Origin: Bodo saltans
Lineage: Eukaryota > Euglenozoa > Kinetoplastea > Eubodonida > Bodonidae
Direction: 5' to 3'
NCBI GenBank assembly: GCA_001460835.1
Contig: CYKH01001325.1
Span: forward strand, 1 to 20,611
Length of the DNA stretch: 20,611 nucleotides
Part shown: positions 7,145-16,326 of the stretch, in pieces
Numbering within the stretch: position 1 is the stretch's first letter
Layout: each line of letters opens with the position of its first letter
Made by a program: the position numbers and the translations under genes
The notes under the pieces: generated by a model
What the model saw: the letters and a program-made list of their open reading frames with translations, nothing else
The model's database searches: none
What the model was told of the DNA's origin: nothing

Positions 7145-9949
7145 ATGGCAAACTCGTGTTGTTCTTTCCTTACATTTCTGATGTTGTGTGTTGTGATGAG
7201 TTGTGTTCCCACCACCTACGCAACCTCCCTCAACCTGATTCGCACCACATGTGGAGGCCTTCTCCCTCTAGATTCTTTATATCCAATCGAGTCGTACTGG
7301 TCTCTTCGAGACTTGTTAGATTGGCGCAGCACCAATGCCACCGTGGACCCCATTGCGTCTTTTCTCACCCTCGGGCACTCCCCAGACATTGCAGAAAGTG
7401 TTCTAGGTGCGTTGGAGCGGGTGACTGGATTGGCATCATCCTATGTGAACATCTTCCAACTGGATAACTTAGCAGGTGTGACTGGTTGTCGCGTGGCGTG
7501 GGAACCTCGCGAAGTTCTGTTTATCTCCACGGTCATTTCCGCTGCGTCGGTTGCTGTGATTCCGTACGCCGGTGCCGGCATCACCTGTCCTTTGAGCGTT
7601 GTGGCTTCGTCATCTTCAGGGGTCATAGAGTTTCCCATTATTACCGTAGCTGGTCCGTCGCAGAACATCACGTCAAGCATTCAGCAAACACTGATTGTGC
7701 GCGACGGCTTGACCTGGCCTGTTTCATTCGAACTTCAGGGAGGCGCTATGTGCAGTGCGTACGTTGTCATCGCCGTCAACCGGCAAGTGTCTCTCAGCGA
7801 CTGGTGGAGCTGGATTCCTGCAGTGGTGTACAGCGCTGTTGTCATCCCCATTGCTCTGTTCTCCGCCTTCTCCCATCGGAAGATGGGCGCGTCAAGCTTT
7901 GCGTGTATGATCGGTGTCGTGTATATTGGGTATGTTGGAGTGAGTGTCGGCCTCATGATTACAATCGCAGGGTGGCAAGTCTCCATCGGGAGATTCTTCC
8001 CATTTCCATCCTCCGTGACGCTGTACGTTGCGTTATGGGTCGTGTATGCTCTTGTGCTTCCGCTGCTTCTGTTCCGGCACCCCTGCAGGGCGATGCTCGC
8101 GAATGCTCTTGGTCGAAGTCTTGTGTACGGTTTCTTTGTGGCACAGATGGTGTCGTATTGGGTGCTCGGCTTTGTTGCCATTGGATCCGTTGCGTTGGCC
8201 GTTGTATTTATTACCAACGGACTTCTCATTTCCTTCTACGCTCAATTTGTGACCCTGCTGGCAACGTCCAAAGAAGTACGAGCGGAGATGATGGCAATGC
8301 CTATGGCGTGGATGGCCCCTGTCACGCCGTTTATCCCTCCTGTATTGATGTACGCTGATTTATTCTTTGCGCATCATGCATCTGGTTCTTCCCGTCTAAT
8401 GGACCCCCGACTTCGCGAGGCGGTGATTCTCTTTAATCTTCAAACTGCTCTGCCTTTTGTGGCGTTCTTGGAGTGCGGAATGGTGGCGCTGCTGGTTGCC
8501 GCAACGGTACGCCAGCCAACGTTCCTCGTCCCGCTGTTCATGACCATTTTGTTAGTGGGGTGGTTCACCACGTGGACCATCCAACAGTACTTTACCGCTC
8601 GGAGTGAGTGGGAGGAGATGCACTCCGGCGGTGTGATTACATCGCCAACCCCTCAGTGGACACTATGGCCTGCCATACACTCGCTGATTGATAGGTTTAA
8701 TGTAGATGTCTACCATGCACGACAGCAGCAACTGATCATGCAGCAGCAGCAACAATTGGCCTCTGGTGGCGGTGCGTTGCAGTTGTTCTCCAGTGGCGTG
8801 AGTGGACGGTCAGCGGTGTCTTCTGCGGGCTTGACTAGAGGGAGTAGCAATGGCGGAGCACGACAAGCGCCCAAACCAACCGAGAAAACAACCAACCCTG
8901 CAGCAGCGAATGCTAATCGCAACGTGAAACAGCCACAACACAGACCAACAGCGTCATCCCAGCAGCTTCAAGAGCATGTTGCTGCTCCAATGCCTTCAAC
9001 TAGCAGTACAACATACCATCATCAACGTGGCCCATCGCAACAATTCAGCGCACCCGCAACAAGCAGGTCGAACTCCGTGCAGCATCAACGATCCGCCTCT
9101 GGTGGCCAACAACAAAAGCAGCCCAATATGTTGGGGACACAGCGCACACTTTACACTCCGCAGGATGGTGAAGGCTATCCCCAACACCATCAGCTCGTGT
9201 ATGCATCCCTCCCCGAAGGCGACATGGAAGATAACTACGACCTGCACCCTCCAAGTGACGGCAACGAATATCAACCGTCAGCTCCGTATCGACAAGATCG
9301 GCAGTATTCACCTCATCGCCAAGCCCCACAACCGCAGCAGCAGCAGGACGAATTGGTGTTGGAGGGCGGTGACCAACATCGACCAACGTCTTACTCCCAT
9401 CCTCCTACGCCTCTCAATGACCCCACTGCTCCTGCTCCTCAGCTTCAACGCTACTACACTGGTGGCACCGTGCTCATGGAGTATGGCGTTCCGGGTTCAT
9501 CCACTCCCCCACAACGCCACCAACAACATCAGCCGTCATCGAGACAGTACCAGCAGCAACAACAGCAAGCTAGTGCACCGCCTCCCTCTGCGTGGCACCG
9601 TGGCATGCCGGCAAGCGGAACTCCGTATGATGCTGATCATCATAACAATCATCCTCCTACGCCTCTCAATGACCCCACTGCTCCTGCTCCTCAGCTTCAA
9701 CGCTACTACACTGGTGGCACCGTGCTCATGGAGTATGGCGTTCCGGGTTCATCCACTCCCCCACAACGCCACCAACAACATCAGCCGTCATCGAGACAGT
9801 ACCAGCAGCAACAACAGCAAGCTAGTGCACCGCCTCCCTCTGCGTGGCACCGTGGCATGCCGGCAAGCGGAACTCCGTATGATGCTGATCATCATAACAA
9901 TGGAGCACAGTGGCAGGAAGAGGAGAACTACGACGGAAACTATCACTAA
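7145..9949 (+). CDS. Orphan multi-pass membrane protein with Gln/Pro-rich tail
   Basis: I do not recognise a family. The 934-residue product begins with a signal peptide (hydrophobic 7-22, likely cleavage after TYA near 26). An ectodomain of about 190 residues follows, with four Cys (36, 115, 148, 203) and N-glycosylation sequons at Asn65 and Asn174. Seven or eight membrane helices follow, roughly at 221-243, 250-275, 290-311, 325-346, 347-370, 390-408, 426-453 and 457-479. The rest, about 450 residues, is a Gln/Pro/Ser/His-rich tail, presumably cytoplasmic, with poly-Gln runs and an 84-residue block repeated twice. A signal peptide, ectodomain, about seven helices and a long tail are compatible with a receptor-like topology, but I see no GPCR family motif. 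A leader-bearing orphan surface protein is the safest description. Confidence 0.75.
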   Translation: MANSCCSFLTFLMLCVVMSCVPTTYATSLNLIRTTCGGLLPLDSLYPIESYWSLRDLLDWRSTNATVDPIASFLTLGHSPDIAESVLGALERVTGLASSYVNIFQLDNLAGVTGCRVAWEPREVLFISTVISAASVAVIPYAGAGITCPLSVVASSSSGVIEFPIITVAGPSQNITSSIQQTLIVRDGLTWPVSFELQGGAMCSAYVVIAVNRQVSLSDWWSWIPAVVYSAVVIPIALFSAFSHRKMGASSFACMIGVVYIGYVGVSVGLMITIAGWQVSIGRFFPFPSSVTLYVALWVVYALVLPLLLFRHPCRAMLANALGRSLVYGFFVAQMVSYWVLGFVAIGSVALAVVFITNGLLISFYAQFVTLLATSKEVRAEMMAMPMAWMAPVTPFIPPVLMYADLFFAHHASGSSRLMDPRLREAVILFNLQTALPFVAFLECGMVALLVAATVRQPTFLVPLFMTILLVGWFTTWTIQQYFTARSEWEEMHSGGVITSPTPQWTLWPAIHSLIDRFNVDVYHARQQQLIMQQQQQLASGGGALQLFSSGVSGRSAVSSAGLTRGSSNGGARQAPKPTEKTTNPAAANANRNVKQPQHRPTASSQQLQEHVAAPMPSTSSTTYHHQRGPSQQFSAPATSRSNSVQHQRSASGGQQQKQPNMLGTQRTLYTPQDGEGYPQHHQLVYASLPEGDMEDNYDLHPPSDGNEYQPSAPYRQDRQYSPHRQAPQPQQQQDELVLEGGDQHRPTSYSHPPTPLNDPTAPAPQLQRYYTGGTVLMEYGVPGSSTPPQRHQQHQPSSRQYQQQQQQASAPPPSAWHRGMPASGTPYDADHHNNHPPTPLNDPTAPAPQLQRYYTGGTVLMEYGVPGSSTPPQRHQQHQPSSRQYQQQQQQASAPPPSAWHRGMPASGTPYDADHHNNGAQWQEEENYDGNYH
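9398..9901 (+). repeat. 252-bp tandem duplication, two copies (84 codons each)
   Basis: Copy 1 is 9398-9649 and copy 2 is 9650-9901. The period is exactly 252 bases, a multiple of three, so the frame is kept. The encoded blocks (residues 752-835 and 836-919, from HPPTPLNDP to DADHHNN) are identical, and a second-frame translation is also identical, so the DNA appears unchanged including synonymous sites. That points to a recent duplication or to gene conversion. Each copy holds a Q6 run and a conserved-looking LQRYYTGGTVLMEYGVPGS segment. Confidence 0.9.
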
Positions 9950-10427
9950 AAAATATGTGGTGCTCGCGCATCATTACTAAGTGAGATTCCAGTTTTTTTT
10001 TTCTTGTTGAGTTTATTTTTACCTCTTCCCCTGCTGTATGAAAACAAAGTTTACCCCTTTTTTTCTTCTTAGATCCACCATAGCTTTGTGACCGCACAGA
10101 AGATAGCGATGTTTTTGTAAACTGCTAAAGCTCGAGTTGTTGTAGTAGTTTAGCTATCTCCTCACGCAGCTGCTCTTGGTAACTACATTTCCTTCGTTTT
10201 TCTAACTCAAAGAGGATCGGCAGTATATTTTTTTTGTGGTCACACGGAGAGGTGGAAAATACACTTCACTCCATTTTGTATCTGCAAGTGACTGGAGCTG
10301 GTGTGATCCGGACAACAACACAACTCAAAGCTCACCTTGTTTCCTATCTCACTCTCTCTCTCTCGTCAATCCACCCAAGGCGCCTTTCTTCGGCTCTTTC
10401 GCTTTCCATTTCTGATCATCATCATCA
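9950..10427. other. Intergenic region
   Basis: A 478-base AT-rich stretch with T runs (T10, T8) and a pyrimidine tract near its end. I see no gene or RNA gene. GCTAAA and TTTAGC form only a weak six-base inverted repeat around 10124-10155. Confidence 0.5.
10341..10379 (+). promoter_or_regulatory. Trans-splice acceptor signal with (CT)n repeat
   Basis: A pyrimidine tract with a (CT)6 repeat at 10352-10364 is followed by CCACCCAAG, AG at 10378-10379. The first ATG after this AG is 10428, which sets the start of the next gene. No AG lies between the second pyrimidine-rich stretch and that ATG. Confidence 0.55.
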
Positions 10428-13031
10428 ATGCCAACTTCGTCTACCCATCACCCACTTGTCGGATCGCGCTACACTGTGACTCCTCCAGCGTTTGTCGATG
10501 TTCGACGCTTCCATTTTTTCCGTGAGCGTCAGTTTGACATCCGCGATGATTTGCAAACGGAACGGCTTTCCAAAGCACAGCGCAACATATCCACTGCAAA
10601 CTCATCAACCGCCATGAACGCGACGACAAACTTTGTTGCAACTCCAAGGCCACCAGATCAGTTGCAGTTGACGGGATCTATTGGGCGTGGTTCCCCAACA
10701 GGTGGTGTGCTTCTCACCTCTTTATCACAATTTGGCAGCGGAGGCGGCTTTGGGCAGCAGCACACGCCCATGGTAGGAAGCATATCTCCTCGTAGCCTCG
10801 GGGGTATTGGTCATCATGCTCCTCCTGCATTAATGCTTACGATGTCCACTGCGTCCGTTGCGGCATCCTTCGTGGTGCCACCGACGCCGGCCGTTAGCCA
10901 CGGAGGCGGCCGTGCCACGCCCCGGGGTTCCACAGCGACTCATCTCAAGCCGTTGTTCAATATCGATGGAGAGATGATTTGGAGTGCCGGTAGAAGCCGA
11001 GCTATGGAGGCGTGTGATAGGGCACAAATAGAACATGAATTACGAAACGATGTGGCTGAGTCTGAAGAAGATGACCTCGCGGCGTCCACTTCCTTACGAA
11101 AGCCGCGACAAAGTGGTGCCGCTTCTGCAAAGAGCTCCTTCTTGTCAAAACCGGACCCGATGGCGACGACGACGAAGCGAAGCAGCGGGAGTAGAGGATT
11201 TAACAACACAGCAGGCAACGAGACGGATATGCTTCAGCAGGCCCTTCTTCTCAATGCTGCCGTTCCCCCCGGTGAATTCGCTTCAGGAGCTGGAACACCG
11301 TGCTCCTCTGTTTCTGAGCGAAGTCTGCGAGTTTGCGCGTTCTTGCCAGTACAGCAGCAGGAACCTCAGTCGAGCCGATTCGTTCCACGAAGCCCCCGTC
11401 CAGTTGGTTCAGGCGAGAATGTATCTGACAGCAATCAGCTTGCTCTTACGTACAAGTCGCGGACGTTAGACAGCAGTTGCTCGACCTCCACCACGTCAGC
11501 TCCAATGGACCGACGCCGCTTGTCACTGCGGAGCAGAAACGCTCGTTTGGCGCGTCAATTAGAAAAGCAGTCCAAAGCGCTTCAGCAGCGCATCTACGCC
11601 CTCAATGCTGGCGAAGCGGTTCACCGGGAAGATCTTACAAAAATGGGTGGCCGCATGCTCGCCGGCCTTGGATGTGTCGAAGAAATGGAAGCATTCACAA
11701 ATGAGCTGCCCCCGCTTCCCCACGCAAGTCATTACAAGAATCTACATTCCATGGAGCTCATTTCAGAAGTGCCTTTGGATGAAGTGACGAACGCAGTGGC
11801 TGCTGCGTACATGAAGACTGCCCCACCAGGCTCCCTTCCGGATGATAAGTCCCGCCAGGTGAATGAAGAAGTGAGATGGGGAGCGCTGCTGAAAAAGGAC
11901 GTGGCATCTTCCGCAGCAGAAGAAGAGGCACGTCGTCGCCAATTGAAAGCGATTCAAAGCCAGCTTGCTTCCTCCGCAAGGGGGCACCAGAGCAGCAGCA
12001 GTAGCAGCAGCACAACGCATCAGCCCCGACCTCCGCCAACAACTCCGACAGCTGCAGCAGCCTCTTCTACTGCGTCTTCAGTTCAACGGAAAGCGCCATT
12101 GTCACCTCACCTTAACATCGACGATGTGTCGAGAATGGCGGACGCTCGAATCGAGGCGGAGCTCGCAGGCCGCGCTCTTGCAACTGTTGGCACACAGCAG
12201 CTCTATAAATATTCTGATGAAGTAGAAGCGAAGGAAGAGCAAGAGAAGGAAACCATTCGGACTATTCTTGACGGAGGTGAGCAACAAGGTGGCGGCAACT
12301 CTTCCTCGCCCCAACCTGGGCAGCAAAGACGACGTGGTGGAAAGGGAGCAGCAACTGTCTTTAACGAGAAGGTCATTTCAAAACGCAATGCTGTTGTGGA
12401 CACAACTGCATTGGAAGCCCGAATTGCTCGAGGGAACACAGACATGTCACTCATGGGTTCTCAAGCTGTGGTAGACTTGAAGTTGTTTCGCAAAGATCAG
12501 AATTTATTTTCACTCACTGGCGAAGACACGGATCCACGAAAGTATCCCACGTTTCCGTTCAGCAAAAGCGAACTGCTTGCCCCCCGTGACGATGGATTCG
12601 GTATCTCCCTATTCGACACAAAGAAGGACGTCGAGGATAAGGCATTCGCATCTGGTCGCTACCATCAACAGAATCTCTCCGATAAATTGGAGCGCACGCA
12701 CATCCTCCGTAGAATGCTGAGCGATGTGTTCAACAAAAAAGGCGGGGGCATCGGTGGCCGACAACAGCAGCAAGAGCGAGGGAGTTCGCCAGGGTCGTCA
12801 AGGCAGCAGCAACAACCTGCTCAATCCAACACGACGGCGCGCAGGGAAGATGACGAAGACGAGATCTCAGCACGAGAAGATATGCAGCGGTGGAAACGAG
12901 CAGCGGGCGCAATGCCGAGTGACTTGCAGCGTGGCAATGGGCTAGAGAGGACGCGGAAGGAGCAAGTCTACACGTGGCATCAAGTGACCAAAGAACACAA
13001 CGTCCCTGATATGGGACGAGTGCCCATGTAG
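10428..13031 (+). CDS. Hypothetical protein, 867 aa, mostly disordered with short helical segments
   Basis: Not recognised. No signal peptide or membrane helix is seen. The first 350 residues are Ser/Thr/Pro/Gly-rich and look disordered. A charged helical stretch follows around residues 360-410 (RNARLARQLEKQSKALQQRI), which may be a short coiled coil. A Ser/Gln/Pro linker with an S8-type run sits near 520-550, and a Glu/Lys-rich helix lies near 590-615. A more conserved-looking segment near residues 700-765 (DPRKYPTFPF...DDGFGISLF...LERTHILRRMLSDVF) is the best place to look for homology. The last 110 residues are Gln-rich, then end with KEQVYTWHQVTKEHNVPDMG. The ATG at 10428 is the first after the acceptor; an in-frame ATG at 10614 is possible. 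A cytoskeletal or flagellar role would be a guess. Confidence 0.75.
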   Translation: MPTSSTHHPLVGSRYTVTPPAFVDVRRFHFFRERQFDIRDDLQTERLSKAQRNISTANSSTAMNATTNFVATPRPPDQLQLTGSIGRGSPTGGVLLTSLSQFGSGGGFGQQHTPMVGSISPRSLGGIGHHAPPALMLTMSTASVAASFVVPPTPAVSHGGGRATPRGSTATHLKPLFNIDGEMIWSAGRSRAMEACDRAQIEHELRNDVAESEEDDLAASTSLRKPRQSGAASAKSSFLSKPDPMATTTKRSSGSRGFNNTAGNETDMLQQALLLNAAVPPGEFASGAGTPCSSVSERSLRVCAFLPVQQQEPQSSRFVPRSPRPVGSGENVSDSNQLALTYKSRTLDSSCSTSTTSAPMDRRRLSLRSRNARLARQLEKQSKALQQRIYALNAGEAVHREDLTKMGGRMLAGLGCVEEMEAFTNELPPLPHASHYKNLHSMELISEVPLDEVTNAVAAAYMKTAPPGSLPDDKSRQVNEEVRWGALLKKDVASSAAEEEARRRQLKAIQSQLASSARGHQSSSSSSSTTHQPRPPPTTPTAAAASSTASSVQRKAPLSPHLNIDDVSRMADARIEAELAGRALATVGTQQLYKYSDEVEAKEEQEKETIRTILDGGEQQGGGNSSSPQPGQQRRRGGKGAATVFNEKVISKRNAVVDTTALEARIARGNTDMSLMGSQAVVDLKLFRKDQNLFSLTGEDTDPRKYPTFPFSKSELLAPRDDGFGISLFDTKKDVEDKAFASGRYHQQNLSDKLERTHILRRMLSDVFNKKGGGIGGRQQQQERGSSPGSSRQQQQPAQSNTTARREDDEDEISAREDMQRWKRAAGAMPSDLQRGNGLERTRKEQVYTWHQVTKEHNVPDMGRVPM

Positions 13032-13085
13032 TGAGTGGTCCGCTTCCCTTCTTGTCACGTTACAGTGAACTGTGTACCTGTCAAC

Positions 13086-13237
13086 TCTTTTTTTATTTCG
13101 TTGATTGTTTCTTGTTTTTTTTTTTGGAGTTGTATTGTTTTGTTTTTCACTCAACAGTCAATAATTGAAACCTTCGGTTCTCTTTTTCTGTTTTCGTTGA
13201 CTTTCGTTTGTTGATTGTTTTCTCGGGGGGTTTGAAG
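13086..13237 (+). promoter_or_regulatory. Trans-splice acceptor signal for the MLF gene
   Basis: Repeated T-rich tracts (T7, T10 and others) run to GTTTTCTCGGGGGGTTTGAAG, with AG at 13236-13237. No ATG intervenes before 13294. Confidence 0.5.
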
Positions 13238-13293
13238 AGACAAGCGAACTTCCGCACATCTTTCCACAACTCCACACAGCACCTCAGTTCGAT

Positions 13294-13812
13294 ATGGCTG
13301 ACTTCAACCACGACTTCTTCAACTACGCCGACAGGATGGAAGCGCATATGCGCGACCGTTTTGACGCCATGAACCGCTCCTTTGAAGAGGCAGCGAGGCA
13401 ACAACGCGAGGAGCAGCAACGTTTGATTGCCAACGACCCCAATGCTGTGGTCACGACCAACACCTACTCCAAGTCCGTCACGCGTCACTACAACGGCGAT
13501 GCCGATTGTGGTGAGGAGATTATTGTGGAACGCGACACAAAAACTGGCACCGAAGTCAAGACCCACTCTCGACGAATTGGCGAGCGCTCTATCCAGGTGA
13601 CCACGACGAAGAACCTGAACTCAGGTGACGAAGTTTGCACCACCTCACGCCACAATCTGCCTGAATGGGAAACAAAAGAGTTCGACCAGCAGTGGAACGC
13701 GTTGGAGGACGATCACATCGTCCCCCATCGTGCGGTCTTGCACGACCACCACTTCCACCATCATCCCCGTGCCGCTCCTCACCAGCTCAATGACAAGCCA
13801 CAGTGGAAATGA
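13294..13812 (+). CDS. Myeloid leukemia factor (MLF) family protein
   Basis: The 172-residue product matches the MLF family in layout and key motifs. The N-terminal helix (FFNYADRMEAHMRDRF...MNRSF, 8-30) and a Gln/Glu-rich segment are followed by SYS-type strands (TNTYSKSVTRHYNG, 55-68). The family core is RRIGERSIQVTTTKNLNSGD at 93-112, then NLPEWETKEFDQQW at 121-134. These correspond to the R-x-hGDR, RN-x-x-TGDEE and N-x-xE-x-x-x-FDxxW elements of MLF1/MLF2. MLF proteins are small adaptors linked to transcription regulation, proteostasis and aggregates in animals; the role in protists is not defined. The C-terminus (141-163) is unusually His-rich. The start is the first ATG after the acceptor, and length is close to a compact family member. 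Confidence 0.85.
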   Translation: MADFNHDFFNYADRMEAHMRDRFDAMNRSFEEAARQQREEQQRLIANDPNAVVTTNTYSKSVTRHYNGDADCGEEIIVERDTKTGTEVKTHSRRIGERSIQVTTTKNLNSGDEVCTTSRHNLPEWETKEFDQQWNALEDDHIVPHRAVLHDHHFHHHPRAAPHQLNDKPQWK

Positions 13813-14457
13813 GATTTCTCTTTTCTGTGTTGCTCGCCCCTTACGAAGCAAAATATGGTTGAGTTTTTTTGAGCCCACACCTATTCAAGATGATGAGTGT
13901 ATTCACTCTCTATTCGTCGTGTTTTTGTTTTGTTTGTTGCTCACTCTCTCATCAACTTTGAGTTGGCCACCCTCAAAGATTGCAACCTATGTTTTGTCAT
14001 CTGCGAGCGGGAGTTACTCAAAAAAAGGTTCTTTTCTACTATTTCGCGATGGATGAATCTTTTCTTCTCTGAAGGAAAACAAAGGCACCATCGATATTCT
14101 CCTTGCCCCTTGCAATCTGATTTTCAAAATCACCTTTTCAATGAACTCATCCACAAGAGAGACCACCAGTTACTACTTCTTTTATTGAAACAAACGAACA
14201 TCTCGAGAACATCTCGAGCAACGTTTTGCAGCACTTACGTATCCTCTGTTTGTGTATACGATTTTCAAGGACTTCTGTTGAGTGCTGTTTGCAGTCGCTG
14301 TGTGCATGTCAAGAAAAAGTTGTTTGCAAAACGTACTGGAAGTGTCTGGTGGGCCTCAAAAAAAAGAAAACGCAAAAAAACCCTGTCGTTTTCCTTGTCG
14401 TGTTTTTGGTTGTTTGTTCGTTATTTCCTGATCCTGTCTCTCAATTTCGTAGTAGGG
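13813..14457. other. Intergenic region
   Basis: A 645-base stretch with no supported gene. One forward frame is open through 13897-14457 into the next gene, but its product is low complexity, rich in Cys, Phe, Leu and Lys, and partly encoded by the pyrimidine tract. An 11-base unit, AACATCTCGAG, is repeated in tandem at 14197-14218. The last 75 bases are the acceptor region for the next gene. Confidence 0.55.
14380..14455 (+). promoter_or_regulatory. Trans-splice acceptor signal for the THUMP methyltransferase gene
   Basis: A T-rich pyrimidine tract leads to TTTCGTAGTAGGGATG, with AGs at 14451-14452 and 14454-14455. The start codon at 14458 is only 2-5 bases further on, giving a very short 5'UTR after the leader. 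Confidence 0.6.
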
Positions 14458-16326
14458 ATGCTTTCCACGTTGCCGCTAGTACTGGTACACCCGTGGGGCC
14501 TTGAAGAAGCAGTCGCCTCAGATTTTCGCAGGATCGCTGCAGATTTTCCTCATGTCCAGTGTGATCTACAACAACACACAACATCAAACGACAGTCAATC
14601 TGAGGATGTGAACAGCACCTCCGCATCTCCTCCCCGCGGCATGCAGAAGATGCAACTCAACTTGCCCACCTCTCCTTCTTCCTCCTCCTCCTCCGGTGCG
14701 CCGTCGCCTTCTTGCGTCACTTCACAGCAGCTTCACCACGTAGTTCCGTTTCTTGATGCACTTCATCGGAATCGACTGACGGAGCAAGTGTGTTTGCATC
14801 TTTGGACAACCGACTGCGTCGAATCCTGCAATGAGCTTGATGCCACGTTTGAACAGCACAAAGAGCACACATTCGTTATGGTGCATACAGTGCTCGGAAC
14901 TCTACGAAAGTTGATGGTGAATGACCCTGCAGCGTCACGTGACCCCACGCTGTCAGCCAATGTGGAATTTCACGAAAGCATTAGCGACCCCCAACGCATT
15001 CGGTTCCGAGTCAACGCGTCTCGTCGCGACAAACTGAAGAGCGGGAAAGGAAAGTTTTCCTCTCAAGATCTCTGTGTTCATGTTGGCACTCTCTTTTACG
15101 AAGCGTACAATCCAATGGGTTGGGGTGTGGATATGCTCTACCAGAATGTTGAAATCCTGGTGCTACTTGATGATGGTGTGGCGACGTGTTGCTTAGCGAT
15201 CTACCCTCCGAACCTCCCGAGGACTGGGTGTGAGGCCCATCCGGTCGATGGTATCACACGAGAACTGCTTCGACAGTTCGTTGCCTGCAAACATTATCTC
15301 ATCGACCAGCGAATTGCACAGGTCGCCAATTGTAATACTCTTGGTCCCGTCGTCGTCGATCCGCCGGCATGCAGCGATGAAGTTCATGAGAGCTCTGCTG
15401 ATGAGCACAAGAAAGCAGTGCCAGAGTACAAGGGGTTTGTGTGCCGTCCAAGTCACTTTAAATTAGACGTGCGATGCTCCAAAGGCGACAACGCTATGCA
15501 CCCCTCCATCGCATCGGCCTTGACGTTATTTGCAGATGTACAAGATGGCGACGTGGTGGTGGACCCAACTGTGGGATCTGGTACGGTGCTTCTTGAGGCG
15601 TGGCTGCGTTATGTAGTGAGAGAGGATAAGTACGTAAGGCTGGTGGGTGGGGACATGCGGCGTGAGTATGGAGTGCGCACGCATGCAAACTACAACGGCC
15701 TTGTGGAAGCTGCGTTTGTGTCTGGACTGCTTCGACAAAGCAGCAGCGTCGACACGGCGGAAGGAGGAGGTGCTGCAGGAGGAAGCAGCAGAGCGTGGCA
15801 AATACCGTTGTTTCAATTTGCTCGCCCGGAAAACGTCGCGAATGTTGCATCTCCAACGGAGCCTTTTCGTTGGGTAGAAGATGGATGGCAAGAATGTCTC
15901 GAGACAGCACGGAAACTATTTCCTACATCGATGCGACCAACCCAAACCTCCATTGTTGGCACTGCCTTACAATCCAACGGCATGAAGCTTCCGCTACAAA
16001 CTTCATTGGTGGACGTTGTGATCTCCGATATGCCGTTTGGACGTCGCTGCGGCACACACGGCATCAATGCGAAACTCTACCCATCGCTGCTGAAGGAAAT
16101 TCATCGTGTGCTAAAGAAAGGTACGCAATCACCTTCGGTATCAAATGCAGATGAAAGCAACAACAAGCCAGCTGGTGATCACCACAATCGTTCTGGCACT
16201 GAATGGTGGAAACGGCAAAGTGGGTCGAGCGGCACCGCAGGTCGTTGCGTGCTGCTTACCGTTGAAGGAAAGTTGCTTTTGGCTGCATCCGTATGTGTTT
16301 GTACTGGATGCTTTGGAGGGTGGTAG
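14458..16326 (+). CDS. THUMP-domain RNA guanosine N2-methyltransferase, THUMPD3-like
   Basis: THUMPD3-type enzymes use S-adenosylmethionine, with TRMT112 as partner, to make N2-methylguanosine in tRNA (known for the family). The 622-residue product has an N-terminal LVHPWGLEEAVASDF segment, a Ser/Pro-rich insert, and a THUMP-like region whose end is FRVNASRRDK...FSSQDLCVHVGTLFYE. A strand typical of these proteins follows (VEILVLLDDGVATCCLAIY). The Rossmann-fold methyltransferase domain has motif I VVDPTVGSGTVLLEAW (DPTVGSG at 369-375), the acidic motif II LVGGD, and the catalytic motif DMPFGRR (524-530), equivalent to the D-L-P-F-G-K-R of THUMPD3. The helix LYPSLLKEIHRVLKKG and strand GRCVLLTVEG follow after a 40-residue polar insert. 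The last 15 residues are out of family; see the frameshift entry. The ATG at 14458 is chosen because it follows the acceptor. Confidence 0.85.
   Translation: MLSTLPLVLVHPWGLEEAVASDFRRIAADFPHVQCDLQQHTTSNDSQSEDVNSTSASPPRGMQKMQLNLPTSPSSSSSSGAPSPSCVTSQQLHHVVPFLDALHRNRLTEQVCLHLWTTDCVESCNELDATFEQHKEHTFVMVHTVLGTLRKLMVNDPAASRDPTLSANVEFHESISDPQRIRFRVNASRRDKLKSGKGKFSSQDLCVHVGTLFYEAYNPMGWGVDMLYQNVEILVLLDDGVATCCLAIYPPNLPRTGCEAHPVDGITRELLRQFVACKHYLIDQRIAQVANCNTLGPVVVDPPACSDEVHESSADEHKKAVPEYKGFVCRPSHFKLDVRCSKGDNAMHPSIASALTLFADVQDGDVVVDPTVGSGTVLLEAWLRYVVREDKYVRLVGGDMRREYGVRTHANYNGLVEAAFVSGLLRQSSSVDTAEGGGAAGGSSRAWQIPLFQFARPENVANVASPTEPFRWVEDGWQECLETARKLFPTSMRPTQTSIVGTALQSNGMKLPLQTSLVDVVISDMPFGRRCGTHGINAKLYPSLLKEIHRVLKKGTQSPSVSNADESNNKPAGDHHNRSGTEWWKRQSGSSGTAGRCVLLTVEGKLLLAASVCVCTGCFGGW

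Noticed and set aside
14197-14218. 11-base tandem repeat AACATCTCGAG x2.
   Set aside because: Only two short copies in non-coding DNA; no larger structure around it suggests function.
13897-14457. 187-codon in-frame extension upstream of the THUMP methyltransferase.
   Set aside because: The product is low complexity, begins at a non-ATG codon, and includes the acceptor tract. The family-like sequence starts at the ATG at 14458, directly after the AGs.
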